This document shows positions 1-8,792 of a DNA stretch of 64,000 nucleotides, one piece after another. Origin of the DNA: Spirochaetota bacterium (GTDB taxonomy: Bacteria; Spirochaetota; Spirochaetia; SPDA01; JAJSAL01); contig JAJSAL010000008.1 of assembly GCA_024274705.1 (NCBI GenBank), forward strand, positions 78,748 through 142,747, given 5' to 3'. Both the position numbers and the translations under genes were made by a program. How positions within the stretch are numbered: position 1 is the stretch's first letter; each line of letters opens with the position of its first letter. The notes beneath the pieces were generated by a model, which was given only the letters and a program-made list of their open reading frames with translations, had not been told where the DNA came from and made no database searches.

Positions 1-1
1 T

Positions 2-1150
2 CAAATTGAAGAAGAACAACGCAGACAGAGGATCGAGGAAGAGCGTGAAAAAGCCGCGGAACAGGCGAAATGGCGCCTGTTGGAACTCGAAGAAGAAAAA
101 GCCCAGGCTCAGGAACAGGCACGCCTTAAAAGTCTGGAGATAGAAAATCAACATAAATTGAACGAACAGATGCTTGAAATGAAACGCCTGGAACTGGAGG
201 AGCTGGCCCGCCGGGAGGCTCTTCGGCAACAGGAACTAAAGCAGGAAGCGCAGGCAGAAGCCTCTACGAAAGAGGAACGTGATCAGTTCAACCGCACGCT
301 CCTGGCACTCATCGCACAATCCAGCCAGAAAGAGGACAGGAGTTTAAGCCCGGCTGCTATTGCAGGGATAATCACAGGAGGCGTGCTCTTCCTTATCGTA
401 CTGGTAATCCTCGTAATAGTGTTCATGCGTAATTCCCAGCAGCAGCAGCAGTTCTTCGAATACACGCTCCATCAGAATCAGCCGGTAAGAGAAGTCATTT
501 CGATCCCCATGTTCACAGCTCCGGCAAGTGACAAGGCACACATGATCGAGCACAGACAGGAGCGAATGCTGCCGCCCCCGGTAGACCGGGATATGGAAGG
601 GATCAAAGTCCTTCTGGAGGATTGCCGGAATTATGCATTTAAAATAGATGCAATAACAGACAGAAAGAACACCATAATGAATGTCGCGGAACTGGTATTC
701 AAAGTTTCCAAGTACATGGGTTATAACGACTATGAGGCTATGGTCTTCCTTGCAGCAGCCCTTGTCTATGACATCGGTTTTCTCGCTCTCGATCCATCCC
801 TGTTTCAGACCAATAATCTTACTGAGGAGCAGTACGGTATCATCAAAACACATCCCAAAAGGGGCCTCGAGATGATTGATTTTGTAAATCCCGAATACAA
901 GCAGATTTTCCGGGAAGGTATTCTCAAACATCATGAAGCTCTCGATGGCTCCGGATACCCCTCCGGACTGACCGGGGAAGATATTCCCTTTATCGCCCGG
1001 CTCATTCACGCAGCAGAGAGCTATGAAGCTATGACGAGTTACCGTGAGTTCAAGGAGATCATGACTAAAACCGAGGCTATGAATATCCTGTTTAAACAGA
1101 CTGAGATTTATGACATCGAAATTTTAAAGGCGATCGACAACGTAACATAA
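2..1150 (+). CDS. Membrane-anchored protein with degenerate HD-GYP domain (5' end outside window)
   Basis: The reading frame is open from base 2, so the start lies to the left; the first in-window start-like codon is a TTG at 80 and is probably not real. The visible protein begins with a charged Glu/Gln/Arg/Lys coiled coil of over 100 residues, then one hydrophobic segment (AIAGIITGGVLFLIVLVILV), a Gln-rich linker, and a C-terminal HD-GYP-like domain. The GYP half is well kept (HHEALDGSGYPSGLTGEDIP). The HD half reads VYDIGFLALDP where active HD-GYP phosphodiesterases have HDIGKIGIPD, and the usual vaDxyDA site reads AESYEA. HD-GYP proteins hydrolyse cyclic di-GMP; here metal ligands are missing, so a binding or structural role is more likely than catalysis. 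It is followed after 3 bases by a lipoprotein gene. Confidence 0.75.
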   Translation, partial: QIEEEQRRQRIEEEREKAAEQAKWRLLELEEEKAQAQEQARLKSLEIENQHKLNEQMLEMKRLELEELARREALRQQELKQEAQAEASTKEERDQFNRTLLALIAQSSQKEDRSLSPAAIAGIITGGVLFLIVLVILVIVFMRNSQQQQQFFEYTLHQNQPVREVISIPMFTAPASDKAHMIEHRQERMLPPPVDRDMEGIKVLLEDCRNYAFKIDAITDRKNTIMNVAELVFKVSKYMGYNDYEAMVFLAAALVYDIGFLALDPSLFQTNNLTEEQYGIIKTHPKRGLEMIDFVNPEYKQIFREGILKHHEALDGSGYPSGLTGEDIPFIARLIHAAESYEAMTSYREFKEIMTKTEAMNILFKQTEIYDIEILKAIDNVT

Positions 1151-1153
1151 ACC

Positions 1154-3193
1154 ATGAAAGCAGCGAATACTTTTCGTAATCGACTTACCACATGTTGCAT
1201 CGTCTTTCTCATTCTGACCCTTTTCACATCATGCAGAGCCGCAAATGATCTTATCGGCGTATACCTCCCTTTTATTCCGGGAAACAGGCTTGAGGCTCCT
1301 ACCATCTCCTTAGGTTCCGAGAGCGTGCTTCCCGGAGGCACTGTCACCCTCACATCCAGTACTTCCCTGGAAGACGTAGTTTTCTACTGGAGTATAATCG
1401 AGGGAGAAGGAACAATCGGGGAAACCGGGGATTCCGTTGTTTACACGGCAGGCACTTCACCTGGAATAACGGTTATCTCCTGTTATGCTTCCAAGGAAGG
1501 ATATCCGGATTCCGAAACAGCCGAGGCTTCCGTTACGGTAACCGAAGCACCGGCGCTTCCGGCACCGGTCATCACACCCTCTGACGGTATAAACACCGTA
1601 TTCACCGGCAGGACATCCGGATTCTCCGCCTCCGGTTCCGGGTCCGGTGTGACATACCACTGGTCTGTAAGCGGTTCGGGATCCATCACATCCTCGGGAA
1701 CTTCCGTTTCCTACACTGCACCTTCTACAGAGGAAGCTGCGGTTATTTCCTGCTATGCTTCCGCAGACGGGTACACCGATTCAAATACAACGACCCTTGC
1801 GATTTCCGTTAAGGCGAACTACTACGCATCACTCACTTCGACGACGGGTACAGTAAGCGGTTCAAACATCAACCAGGCATCACCCACTTCGCTCACCTGG
1901 AGCAGCAGTTCCTTTAACTCCGATTATTTCGACCATTCCGTTTCGGTCAACCCGGAGAGGTTAATCGTCAAGCAGGACGGTAACTATTTTATTGCCCTCA
2001 CCATTCCTATGAGCTCCGCCCTGGAACGTTCCTGCGTAAAAGCCGAGGTGTATGTACACGGCACCGCGGTAAACGGCTCCGTTGCGGAATCCTCATATAT
2101 CCGTAACAATGTCGGCGATCACAGCGAGTCCTCCGACCATCTTGCACTCCTCCTGGACAACCTGTCGGCAAACGACTACATCGAAGTCAAGGTAAGCGCC
2201 GCTGCAATTGCAGGGACCGTATCCATTTCAGGCAGGGCCACCCTCTATGCTGAATATATCGAGTCCTCCCAGACCGTCTTCAGCGCCTCTGCTACCGGGA
2301 CGACGAGCAGCACGAACCTCAACCAGGATACAGCCTACCCCCTGGAATGGACGGAAAAGGTGAAAACCACCGGTTATACCCACAGCAATGCAGCCAGCCC
2401 GGAAAACATTACCCTCGATGAGGCGGGGTATTACCTCGTGTTTGTTAATGTTCCTCTGAACACCGTTACACTTACCTACAGATTCAACGTGAAACTTCTC
2501 GTCCAGCTTAATGGTACGGTTGTCCCGGGGGGTGAGGGGAAACAGGGCTATATCCGGGGAGAATCGGGACACCAGGACTCATCCATACACTGGTCCGGCA
2601 TGATATACAGTTCCGGATCCGGCGGAACCCTTAATATACTAACCCAGAAAGAGACAAATACTTCTACCGGAACGGTTACAACCGGCGCGGAAGAAGCCTC
2701 TCTGTTTATCCTGAAGATAGATACGTCCTCCCTGGTGCTGTTCAGCCAGGCCACAGAACTGACCGGCGGGACAAACTGGAACCCGGTAACAGAGCAAGCC
2801 GTAAAATGGAGTACCGATTCGGTAATCGATACAAACCTGTACAGCCACAGTACGGCCTCCTCCCCGGAAGAAATCGTAATCAACCGGACCGGGGACTACC
2901 TTCTCATCTACAACGACTCTCTTCAATACAGCGCCCCGGTGGACCCATACAGGTACAACCCGAAGATCACTGTAAAGCTCGGGGGGGTCTCTGTATCCGG
3001 GGCTGAAACAAAATCACATTATTTACGGGTCGAGACTACTACAGGCAACTTCGAATCTTCAGGGTCCCTGGTCTATTACCTCAAGGACGTCGACGCAGGA
3101 GAGACACTCACCGTTACCGTGAGTCAGGAAGCTGCAGCTGCCACTGTACTTGCAGACCGCAGTGCCCTGCTGGTACTGATCCGCAAACAGTGA
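1154..3193 (+). CDS. Large repeat lipoprotein, paralogue 1
   Basis: Predicted lipoprotein of 679 residues. The N-terminus has basic residues, a hydrophobic stretch and the lipobox LFTSC (Cys about residue 27), so it should be lipid-anchored. Residues 45-215 hold two Ig/PKD-like units, each with a WSV...G-G-I...Y-TA...ISCYAS pattern. The rest is three related beta-rich units of about 150 residues, each with an H-S...P-E-I...G-Y-L-V signature (for example SPENITLDEAGYYLVF); this resembles C1q/TNF-type jelly-roll repeats, from family knowledge only. Ser/Thr/Gly content is high, as in surface adhesins. It lies 3 bases after the HD-GYP-like gene and 48 bases before its paralogue, suggesting one transcript. 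Function unknown; surface binding is inference. Confidence 0.8.
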   Translation: MKAANTFRNRLTTCCIVFLILTLFTSCRAANDLIGVYLPFIPGNRLEAPTISLGSESVLPGGTVTLTSSTSLEDVVFYWSIIEGEGTIGETGDSVVYTAGTSPGITVISCYASKEGYPDSETAEASVTVTEAPALPAPVITPSDGINTVFTGRTSGFSASGSGSGVTYHWSVSGSGSITSSGTSVSYTAPSTEEAAVISCYASADGYTDSNTTTLAISVKANYYASLTSTTGTVSGSNINQASPTSLTWSSSSFNSDYFDHSVSVNPERLIVKQDGNYFIALTIPMSSALERSCVKAEVYVHGTAVNGSVAESSYIRNNVGDHSESSDHLALLLDNLSANDYIEVKVSAAAIAGTVSISGRATLYAEYIESSQTVFSASATGTTSSTNLNQDTAYPLEWTEKVKTTGYTHSNAASPENITLDEAGYYLVFVNVPLNTVTLTYRFNVKLLVQLNGTVVPGGEGKQGYIRGESGHQDSSIHWSGMIYSSGSGGTLNILTQKETNTSTGTVTTGAEEASLFILKIDTSSLVLFSQATELTGGTNWNPVTEQAVKWSTDSVIDTNLYSHSTASSPEEIVINRTGDYLLIYNDSLQYSAPVDPYRYNPKITVKLGGVSVSGAETKSHYLRVETTTGNFESSGSLVYYLKDVDAGETLTVTVSQEAAAATVLADRSALLVLIRKQ

Positions 3194-3241
3194 AATCCCG
3201 GAAAAGGTGATATGTTTTATATATTCCAGTTTGAGGGTAGT

Positions 3242-5266
3242 ATGGTTCTGAAAAAGGGTATTCTTTCAGTTATTCTTGGTTTTCTTACGGTGCTTCCGGG
3301 CCTGTTTATTTCCTGCGGAGCCGCAGATGGTCTCATCGGGCTGAATGCTGATTTTCTCCCGGAAAACCGGAATCTGGAAATTCCCGTCATTACCCAGACA
3401 GATACCGTAATCACCGTAAACACCTCTACTGCATTTTCAGTTTCAGTAACCTGGGACAATACAGTGTATCACTGGGCTGTATTGCAGGGCGGCGGGTCCA
3501 TCGAAGAAGAAGGGGAAACCGTTACCTACACTGCATCGGGTACAGCCGAAGATGTGATTATATCCTGTTATGCAACCCGTACAGGCTTTACAGACTCAGG
3601 CCTTGCCCAGGCGGAACTTACCGTCACGGCTCTCGAGGTACTCCCAACGCCCGGGATAAGCGGCCTTTCTGCTCTTTTCCCGTCCGGATCGGCGGTATTT
3701 ACTGCCTCCGGCTCAGGAGCAGGGGTGACGTATTCCTGGTCTGTAACCGGGGGAGGTGCCATCGGTGCCACAGGGACATCCGTTACTTATACGGCACCTG
3801 CCGGAGAAACCACGGCCGTAATCTCCTGTGCAGCTTCACAAGAAGGTTATGCCGATTCATCACCATCGACATATACCGTGTATGTGAAAAACAATCACTA
3901 CGCTCTTCTCACATCGACAACCACTACCGCAGGGACGGATTTCAACCCCGCATCTGCCACAGCAGTATCATGGACCGGTATAAACATCGATTCGGATTAT
4001 TTCGATCACAATGGAATCAACCCTGAACGGCTGACAGTGAAGCAGGACGGCGACTATTTTCTTGCCCTGACCATACCGTTTCAATCTGCGCTTCTGCGTT
4101 CAGCAGTAAGGTCGGAAGTGTACGTAAACGGTACCGTTGTGCCGGGTACAGTGGCTGAATCTTCCTATATCCGGAATAGCAGCGCCCATTCCGAGTCTTC
4201 CGACCACCTTGCCGTCCTGTTGGACGGACTTTCCGCCAACGACTACATAGAAGTCAAGGTCCTTCAAGGGGGGATACTCGGAACCGTCACTGTAAGCAGC
4301 ATTGCCACGCTCTACGTGGAGTACGTGGAGCCGGAGAAAGTCATTTTCAGCGGTACTGCAACTGAAACAACGGGACCTACTCCCGCGAACCTGAATGAGT
4401 CAACGGCATATCCCCTCAAATGGACCCATTCGGTGAATGAGTCCGGGTACACCCACAGCAACAGTGCAAACCCTGAGGATATCATCCTGGACAGCGCAGG
4501 CTACTACCTGGTGTTTGTCAATCTTCCCTTAAGCAACGCAGACTACAACATACGTTTCAATGTAAAAGCCGTTATCGAACTTGATGGTGCGACCGTCCCC
4601 GGCGGGGAAGCCAAACAGGGCTACATCCGGGCATACAGCGGTCACCAGGAATCTTCGGTTCACTGGTCCGGCCTGGTATACGCTGCAAGCGCCGGCAGCA
4701 CCCTGCGGGTTAAAACCCAGAGGGAAGCATCCTCGGGAACGGTTACAACAGGGACTGGAAGGAGCGCTTCCTTGTATATCGAAAAAGTCGAACCTGCAGC
4801 GTTCGTCTTTTCCGGTTCCGGAACCGCCCTTTCCGGAGGAAGCGACTGGAACCCTCTTCCCGCCCAGGACATCCTCTGGACAACGACCGGGATCATCGAT
4901 TCCGATACGTATACACATTCGACGGGTGCAAATTCACAGAACGTAGTAATAACCCAAGCCGGGGATTATCTGCTTGTGTACAACGATGCTCTCGGATTCA
5001 CCGGTGCCCCGGATTCCTTTATCCGGATGAACCCCACAATACAGGTACACCTCGATGGGACCACGGTCACAGGGGCCGAGACGAAAACCCATTACGTCCG
5101 GAACTATTCCACAGAAGGAAACTATGAATCGTCGGGATCACTGGTCTTTTATCTCAGGAGCGTGACATCCGGCCAGGTAGTAACTGTAACAGCCGGGCAG
5201 GAGGGGGAAACCGGGACCATGGATGACAGCCACGCTGCCCTGCTTACCCTTATTCGTAAAAACTAA
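3242..5266 (+). CDS. Large repeat lipoprotein, paralogue 2
   Basis: Tandem paralogue of the preceding gene, about 674 residues from ATG 3242. I chose that start because GAGGG precedes it by 4 bases and it gives a normal lipoprotein leader (MVLKKGILSVILGFL, lipobox LFISC). An ATG at 3212 would add ten residues, but its AGGTG motif is only 2 bases away. The layout matches paralogue 1: two Ig/PKD-like units (YSWSVTGGGAIGATGTSVTY and a neighbour), then three beta-rich units with the H-S...P-E...G-Y-L-V pattern (GDYFLALTIP, GYYLVFVNLP, GDYLLVYNDA). Similarity is clear along the whole length but with many substitutions, so this is an old duplication under selection. A surface binding role is inferred. 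Confidence 0.8.
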   Translation: MVLKKGILSVILGFLTVLPGLFISCGAADGLIGLNADFLPENRNLEIPVITQTDTVITVNTSTAFSVSVTWDNTVYHWAVLQGGGSIEEEGETVTYTASGTAEDVIISCYATRTGFTDSGLAQAELTVTALEVLPTPGISGLSALFPSGSAVFTASGSGAGVTYSWSVTGGGAIGATGTSVTYTAPAGETTAVISCAASQEGYADSSPSTYTVYVKNNHYALLTSTTTTAGTDFNPASATAVSWTGINIDSDYFDHNGINPERLTVKQDGDYFLALTIPFQSALLRSAVRSEVYVNGTVVPGTVAESSYIRNSSAHSESSDHLAVLLDGLSANDYIEVKVLQGGILGTVTVSSIATLYVEYVEPEKVIFSGTATETTGPTPANLNESTAYPLKWTHSVNESGYTHSNSANPEDIILDSAGYYLVFVNLPLSNADYNIRFNVKAVIELDGATVPGGEAKQGYIRAYSGHQESSVHWSGLVYAASAGSTLRVKTQREASSGTVTTGTGRSASLYIEKVEPAAFVFSGSGTALSGGSDWNPLPAQDILWTTTGIIDSDTYTHSTGANSQNVVITQAGDYLLVYNDALGFTGAPDSFIRMNPTIQVHLDGTTVTGAETKTHYVRNYSTEGNYESSGSLVFYLRSVTSGQVVTVTAGQEGETGTMDDSHAALLTLIRKN

Positions 5267-5323
5267 CATTTCCCTCTGCAGCAGATGACGAAACGGCAAA
5301 CGCCTATCCATGGAGTGATCAAC

Positions 5324-6604
5324 ATGCAGCAACATACCAACGTATACGGATACCGGTGGGTGGTTTTGACCGCATTTATGCTGATCACAGCCGCCGTACA
5401 GATCCAGTGGCTCACTCACGCATCTGTTGCCCGGGCCGCTGCCGTATTCTATGCAGGACAATTCAACCCGGAATCCATCGTGAATATCGATTTTTTTGCC
5501 ATGCTGTATATGCTGGTCTATCTTGTCGTATGCATCCCTGCTTCTTTTATCATCGATACGTATGGAATACGTATAGGTATCGGCATCGGTGCCTTATTAG
5601 CAGGAATATGCGGGCTCCTTAAGGGGATATTCGCCGCCAGCTTTACAGGGGTCCTCATTACCCAGATCGGTCTGTCCATCGCACAGCCGTTTATCCTCAA
5701 CGCAGTAACCGCTGTTTCAGTCAGGTGGTTTCCCTTAAAAGAGCGGGGGCTTGCGGCAGGACTTTCAGCCCTTGCCCAGTACCTGGGCATTATCATCGCC
5801 ATGGGGGTTACCCCCCTTCTCATCGGAACGAATCCGGGGTCCCCGGACTACGGCACAGGGTTTGAAGCGATGCTCATGCTGTACGGTATCATCACCCTTG
5901 CTTCTGCGGCTGCTGCAGTTATTTTTATTAAAGAATCTCCTCCCACACCCCCTTCGGGAGAAGAACTCACCCATAAACCGTTCTTCGAAGGCGTACAATT
6001 TATCTTCCGGAAGAAAGACATGATCATCATGATTTTCCTCTTCCTGATCGGCCTGGGAATATTCAACGCCATCAGCTCCATGGTGGATTCCATCGCAGCG
6101 GACATCGGTGTAAAGGATTCAACCGGGATGATCGGAGTGCTCATGCTTGCAGGCGGTGTTACCGGTGCCGTTATTCTGCCTGCCCTGTCTGACAGGTTCA
6201 TGAGGAGGAAGATGTTTCTCGTAATCTGTATGGCTGGAATGGTTCCGGGTATAGCAGGACTCACGTATGCCGGAAGGATCGGAGGTTCCCCGGAAACGGC
6301 TTACACCATCGCACTCACCGCCTCCTTTGTCATGGGATTCTTCGTCATGAGCGCAGGGCCTATCGGTTTTCAATATGCCGCGGAAGTCAGTTACCCGGCG
6401 CCGGAATCCACATCCCAGGGACTCCTTCTCCTGGCCGGCCAGATTACCGGCCTCCTCTTCGTGGCGGGGATGAGCGTCCGGGACAACGCACTGTTAGGCG
6501 GATTCATGAAAGCGTTCACCGTACTTACCGTCGCCGCACTCATCGGCGTGCTGCTGCTGAAAGAGTCGCCAATGGCGTTGAAGCAGAGGAAGAGTACCCG
6601 GTAG
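5324..6604 (+). CDS. MFS transporter
   Basis: Twelve-segment major facilitator transporter of about 426 residues. ATG 5324 was chosen because GGAG lies 8 bases upstream and the protein then begins just before the first membrane helix (YGYRWVVLTAFMLITAA); an upstream ATG at 5285 has no ribosome-binding site. The loop between helices 2 and 3 carries a diverged motif A (IDTYGIRIGIG), and a second copy of the inter-helix signature appears in the C-terminal half (LSDRFMRRKM). A 27-residue polar loop separates the two six-helix halves. It belongs to the general MFS_1 group, with a faint FLVCR-like look; the substrate cannot be read from sequence. It follows the lipoprotein genes on the same strand with 57 bases between. 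Confidence 0.8.
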   Translation: MQQHTNVYGYRWVVLTAFMLITAAVQIQWLTHASVARAAAVFYAGQFNPESIVNIDFFAMLYMLVYLVVCIPASFIIDTYGIRIGIGIGALLAGICGLLKGIFAASFTGVLITQIGLSIAQPFILNAVTAVSVRWFPLKERGLAAGLSALAQYLGIIIAMGVTPLLIGTNPGSPDYGTGFEAMLMLYGIITLASAAAAVIFIKESPPTPPSGEELTHKPFFEGVQFIFRKKDMIIMIFLFLIGLGIFNAISSMVDSIAADIGVKDSTGMIGVLMLAGGVTGAVILPALSDRFMRRKMFLVICMAGMVPGIAGLTYAGRIGGSPETAYTIALTASFVMGFFVMSAGPIGFQYAAEVSYPAPESTSQGLLLLAGQITGLLFVAGMSVRDNALLGGFMKAFTVLTVAALIGVLLLKESPMALKQRKSTR

Positions 6605-6632
6605 CGGCCTCACCATCCCGTAAGGGCGTATT

Positions 6633-6666
6633 AAAAAAGCCGCCTCCCCTTGATGGAGAGACGGCT
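6633..6666 (-). terminator. Rho-independent terminator of the BMP importer operon
   Basis: Read on the minus strand: a 12-bp stem (AGCCGTCTCTCC / GGGGAGGCGGCT, two G-U pairs) with a 5-base loop, followed directly by six T. It lies 30 bases after the stop of the BMP-family gene at 6696. The plus strand has no T-run, so it serves only the minus-strand operon. Confidence 0.85.
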
Positions 6667-6695
6667 CGAATTCATTATCATAATAAATCTACTGA

Positions 6696-7754
6696 TCAGC
6701 CTTCGTAGCCTGCTTCCGCGCGTGTCGCAGGAACGGAAATCTTTCCGGCTTTCATGTCTTTAATCGCTTTCTCAACCGCTTTTTTAACAGCATGGGGAAT
6801 TACATCCTCAAACTCATGGAAAGGCGCAATACCGGTCGCTCCTTCATTGATGCCGAATTCCAGGCTCTTCCCGCCTTCGAACGTGCCGTTTACCACGGAT
6901 TCGATGGTAAGGAATGCAGCACGGGTAAGCTTCTTCTCCGCAGAAGTGATAACCGCTTCCGGAGCTTCCGCATACTGGTCTACATCAACACCGATCGCAC
7001 AGACGCCCCTTTCCTTGGCCGCCTGGATTGCGCCGAGACCGGTAAGTCCTGCGATCTGGAAAATGATATCGGCACCCTGCTCTATCATTGCAATGGCGGC
7101 CTCTTTTCCTTTTGCCAGGTCCGTAAAGGAACCGGTTACTACGCTCAATACCTTACAGTCCGGGTTGACGGATTTTACGCCTGCATAAAATCCTGCCTGA
7201 AACTTCTCGACTGGAGGAATATCCATTCCGAGAACCGCCCCTACGACATTGTCATCGTTCAGCCTGTCAGAAGTAGAGGCATATTCCTTGGTCATGAGAC
7301 CTGCGACAATACCGGCGAGGTATCCGGATTCATTTTCCTTGAACAGTATCCCCAGGGCATTGTCAGGTGCACTGGAAGGATCGACGAAAATATCAATACC
7401 GGCATAATAGGTATCCGGATTGTTCCGGGCAGCTTCGATCATGGCATCCGCCATGAGAAATCCTACTGCAAACACCAGGTCCGCGCCGTCTTCCGCAAGA
7501 CCTGTAAGGTTCGGCACGTAATCGGTCATCTGTTTGGATTCTACGACTGCGATATTAACACCCAGCTTTTCCTTTGCCATTTCCAGGCCTGCGTAGCTGC
7601 CGTCATTAAAGGATTTGTCCCCCAGCCCGCCGACATCAGTAGCCATGGCTACGCTTATTCCAGCACCTTTTTCCGATGCACCGCCTGCGAATACCAGGCC
7701 CGCTGTAAGAACGAGTACCGTCACAAGCAACAGCACTTTAAAAACATTCTTCAT
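6696..7754 (-). CDS. BMP/PnrA-family substrate-binding protein
   Basis: Periplasmic binding protein of 352 residues of the Bmp/Med/PnrA family, which binds purine and other nucleosides for ABC uptake. The N-terminus is a Sec signal (MKNVFKVLLLVTVLVLTAGL) followed by VFAGGASEK; no lipobox Cys is present, unlike the lipoprotein PnrA/BmpA of Treponema and Borrelia. Family blocks visible: GGLGDKSFNDGSYAGLEMAK near the start, the ADLVFAVGF strand, and GVDVDQ. AGGAGG lies 7 bases before the ATG. It is the last gene of a four-gene minus-strand cluster (ATPase, permease, permease, binding protein), 81 bases after the second permease and just before a strong terminator. The likely substrate is a nucleoside, which could link to deoB and the BMC DeoC in this window (inference). 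Confidence 0.85.
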   Translation of the reverse strand: MKNVFKVLLLVTVLVLTAGLVFAGGASEKGAGISVAMATDVGGLGDKSFNDGSYAGLEMAKEKLGVNIAVVESKQMTDYVPNLTGLAEDGADLVFAVGFLMADAMIEAARNNPDTYYAGIDIFVDPSSAPDNALGILFKENESGYLAGIVAGLMTKEYASTSDRLNDDNVVGAVLGMDIPPVEKFQAGFYAGVKSVNPDCKVLSVVTGSFTDLAKGKEAAIAMIEQGADIIFQIAGLTGLGAIQAAKERGVCAIGVDVDQYAEAPEAVITSAEKKLTRAAFLTIESVVNGTFEGGKSLEFGINEGATGIAPFHEFEDVIPHAVKKAVEKAIKDMKAGKISVPATRAEAGYEG

Positions 7755-7790
7755 TCTGATCCTCCTGAATCTTTATTGTGAAATTCTATT

Positions 7791-7809
7791 ACTTATACGC
7801 TGTATAAGT
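7791..7809. promoter_or_regulatory. Palindrome between permease and binding-protein genes
   Basis: Perfect 8-bp inverted repeat ACTTATAC-GCT-GTATAAGT, 36 bases upstream of the binding-protein start and just after the second permease. It could be an operator for an internal promoter or a small mRNA hairpin that raises the level of the binding-protein transcript. There is no T-run, so it is not a terminator. Confidence 0.45.
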
Positions 7810-7835
7810 CAATGATTTTGTATAACTATTTTCCC

Positions 7836-8792
7836 TCAGTCTTCCCCGCGTTCGATCATAAAATCGCTCCCCACCGCCTTAGGTGCCCTCGATTTTCGTA
7901 CCAGGCCGGCCACCGCAACAACCGTTGCAACGTAGGGAAAGATGATAAACACTTCCGCCGGTACATTGAATACCTTGAACACCTGCATCCGGACCTGAAG
8001 CGCGTCTGCAAAGCCGAAGAAGAGGGAGGCTAAAAATGCTCCAACCGGATTCCACCCGCCGGAGATGTTCGCCGCCAGGGCGATAAAACCCCGGCCGTTG
8101 GTCATCCCCTCGGTAAAGGCGGCGGAATTCTCTATGGAAAGATACGCCCCGGCCAGCCCGGAAGTGAACCCGGAGATCACAACAGCCAGGTACCTGATCC
8201 GCATAACGGATACCCCGATAGTCTCCAGCGCCAGGGGATGCTCACCGGCGGACCGGATATGGAGTCCTGTTTTCATCCTGAAAAGGAAAAACCAGAGTAC
8301 GAATATGAGAACAAAAGACATATATACGATAGGCGTCTGATTAAACAATACAGGTCCTACAACCGGTATTTCAGACAGCCCCGGAACAGCCCACTGGTAC
8401 TCACTTAAGGTGACAGGGATCGAATCGGTGGTTCCAGGGTGTCCGATAAAAAGGATCAGCAGGAACCTCGCTATTCCGAAGGCGAGAATATTCAGTACCG
8501 CACCTGATACTACGTGATCCAGGTGGAGAGTAATAGTGGCAAACGCGTGAAGCAGGGAGAATCCGCCTCCAGCGAGTACACCGACAAGAAGGCCGAACCA
8601 GGGGTTCCCCGTGGCAAGAGCGGCAACAGCCGCGCTGAAGGCACCCATAACCATGATCCCCTCCATGGCGATGTTCACAATACCTGAGCGTTCACAGATA
8701 ACCGCACCTATCGCTGCAAGGGTAATCGGAGTAGAGAGACGGATGGTAGCTATGAGAAGATCAACGTTCAATATCGAAAGAAAATCACTCAT
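7836..8792 (-). CDS. ABC nucleoside/sugar permease, second subunit (NupC/BmpC type)
   Basis: Integral membrane permease of 318 residues of the BPD_transp_2 family (RbsC/LivH fold). Hydrophobic helices run through the protein; the EAA-like cytoplasmic region reads LALETIGVSVMRIRYLAVVISG, and the early AAIGAVICERSGIVNIAMEG motif is typical of the second permease of BMP-type importers. It overlaps the upstream permease by 4 bases (ATGA), so translation is coupled. With its partner at 8789 and the ATPase at 10051 it should form the heteromeric channel that takes substrate from the BMP-family binding protein. Confidence 0.85.
   Translation of the reverse strand: MSDFLSILNVDLLIATIRLSTPITLAAIGAVICERSGIVNIAMEGIMVMGAFSAAVAALATGNPWFGLLVGVLAGGGFSLLHAFATITLHLDHVVSGAVLNILAFGIARFLLILFIGHPGTTDSIPVTLSEYQWAVPGLSEIPVVGPVLFNQTPIVYMSFVLIFVLWFFLFRMKTGLHIRSAGEHPLALETIGVSVMRIRYLAVVISGFTSGLAGAYLSIENSAAFTEGMTNGRGFIALAANISGGWNPVGAFLASLFFGFADALQVRMQVFKVFNVPAEVFIIFPYVATVVAVAGLVRKSRAPKAVGSDFMIERGED

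Noticed and set aside
344..1009. Minus-strand 221-codon frame
   Set aside because: Antisense shadow of the HD-GYP-like gene; no ribosome-binding site or domain.
6792..7781. Plus-strand 329-codon frame opposite the BMP-family gene
   Set aside because: The minus-strand product is a clear BMP protein; the plus-strand translation has low-complexity Cys/His/Arg-rich composition typical of a shadow.
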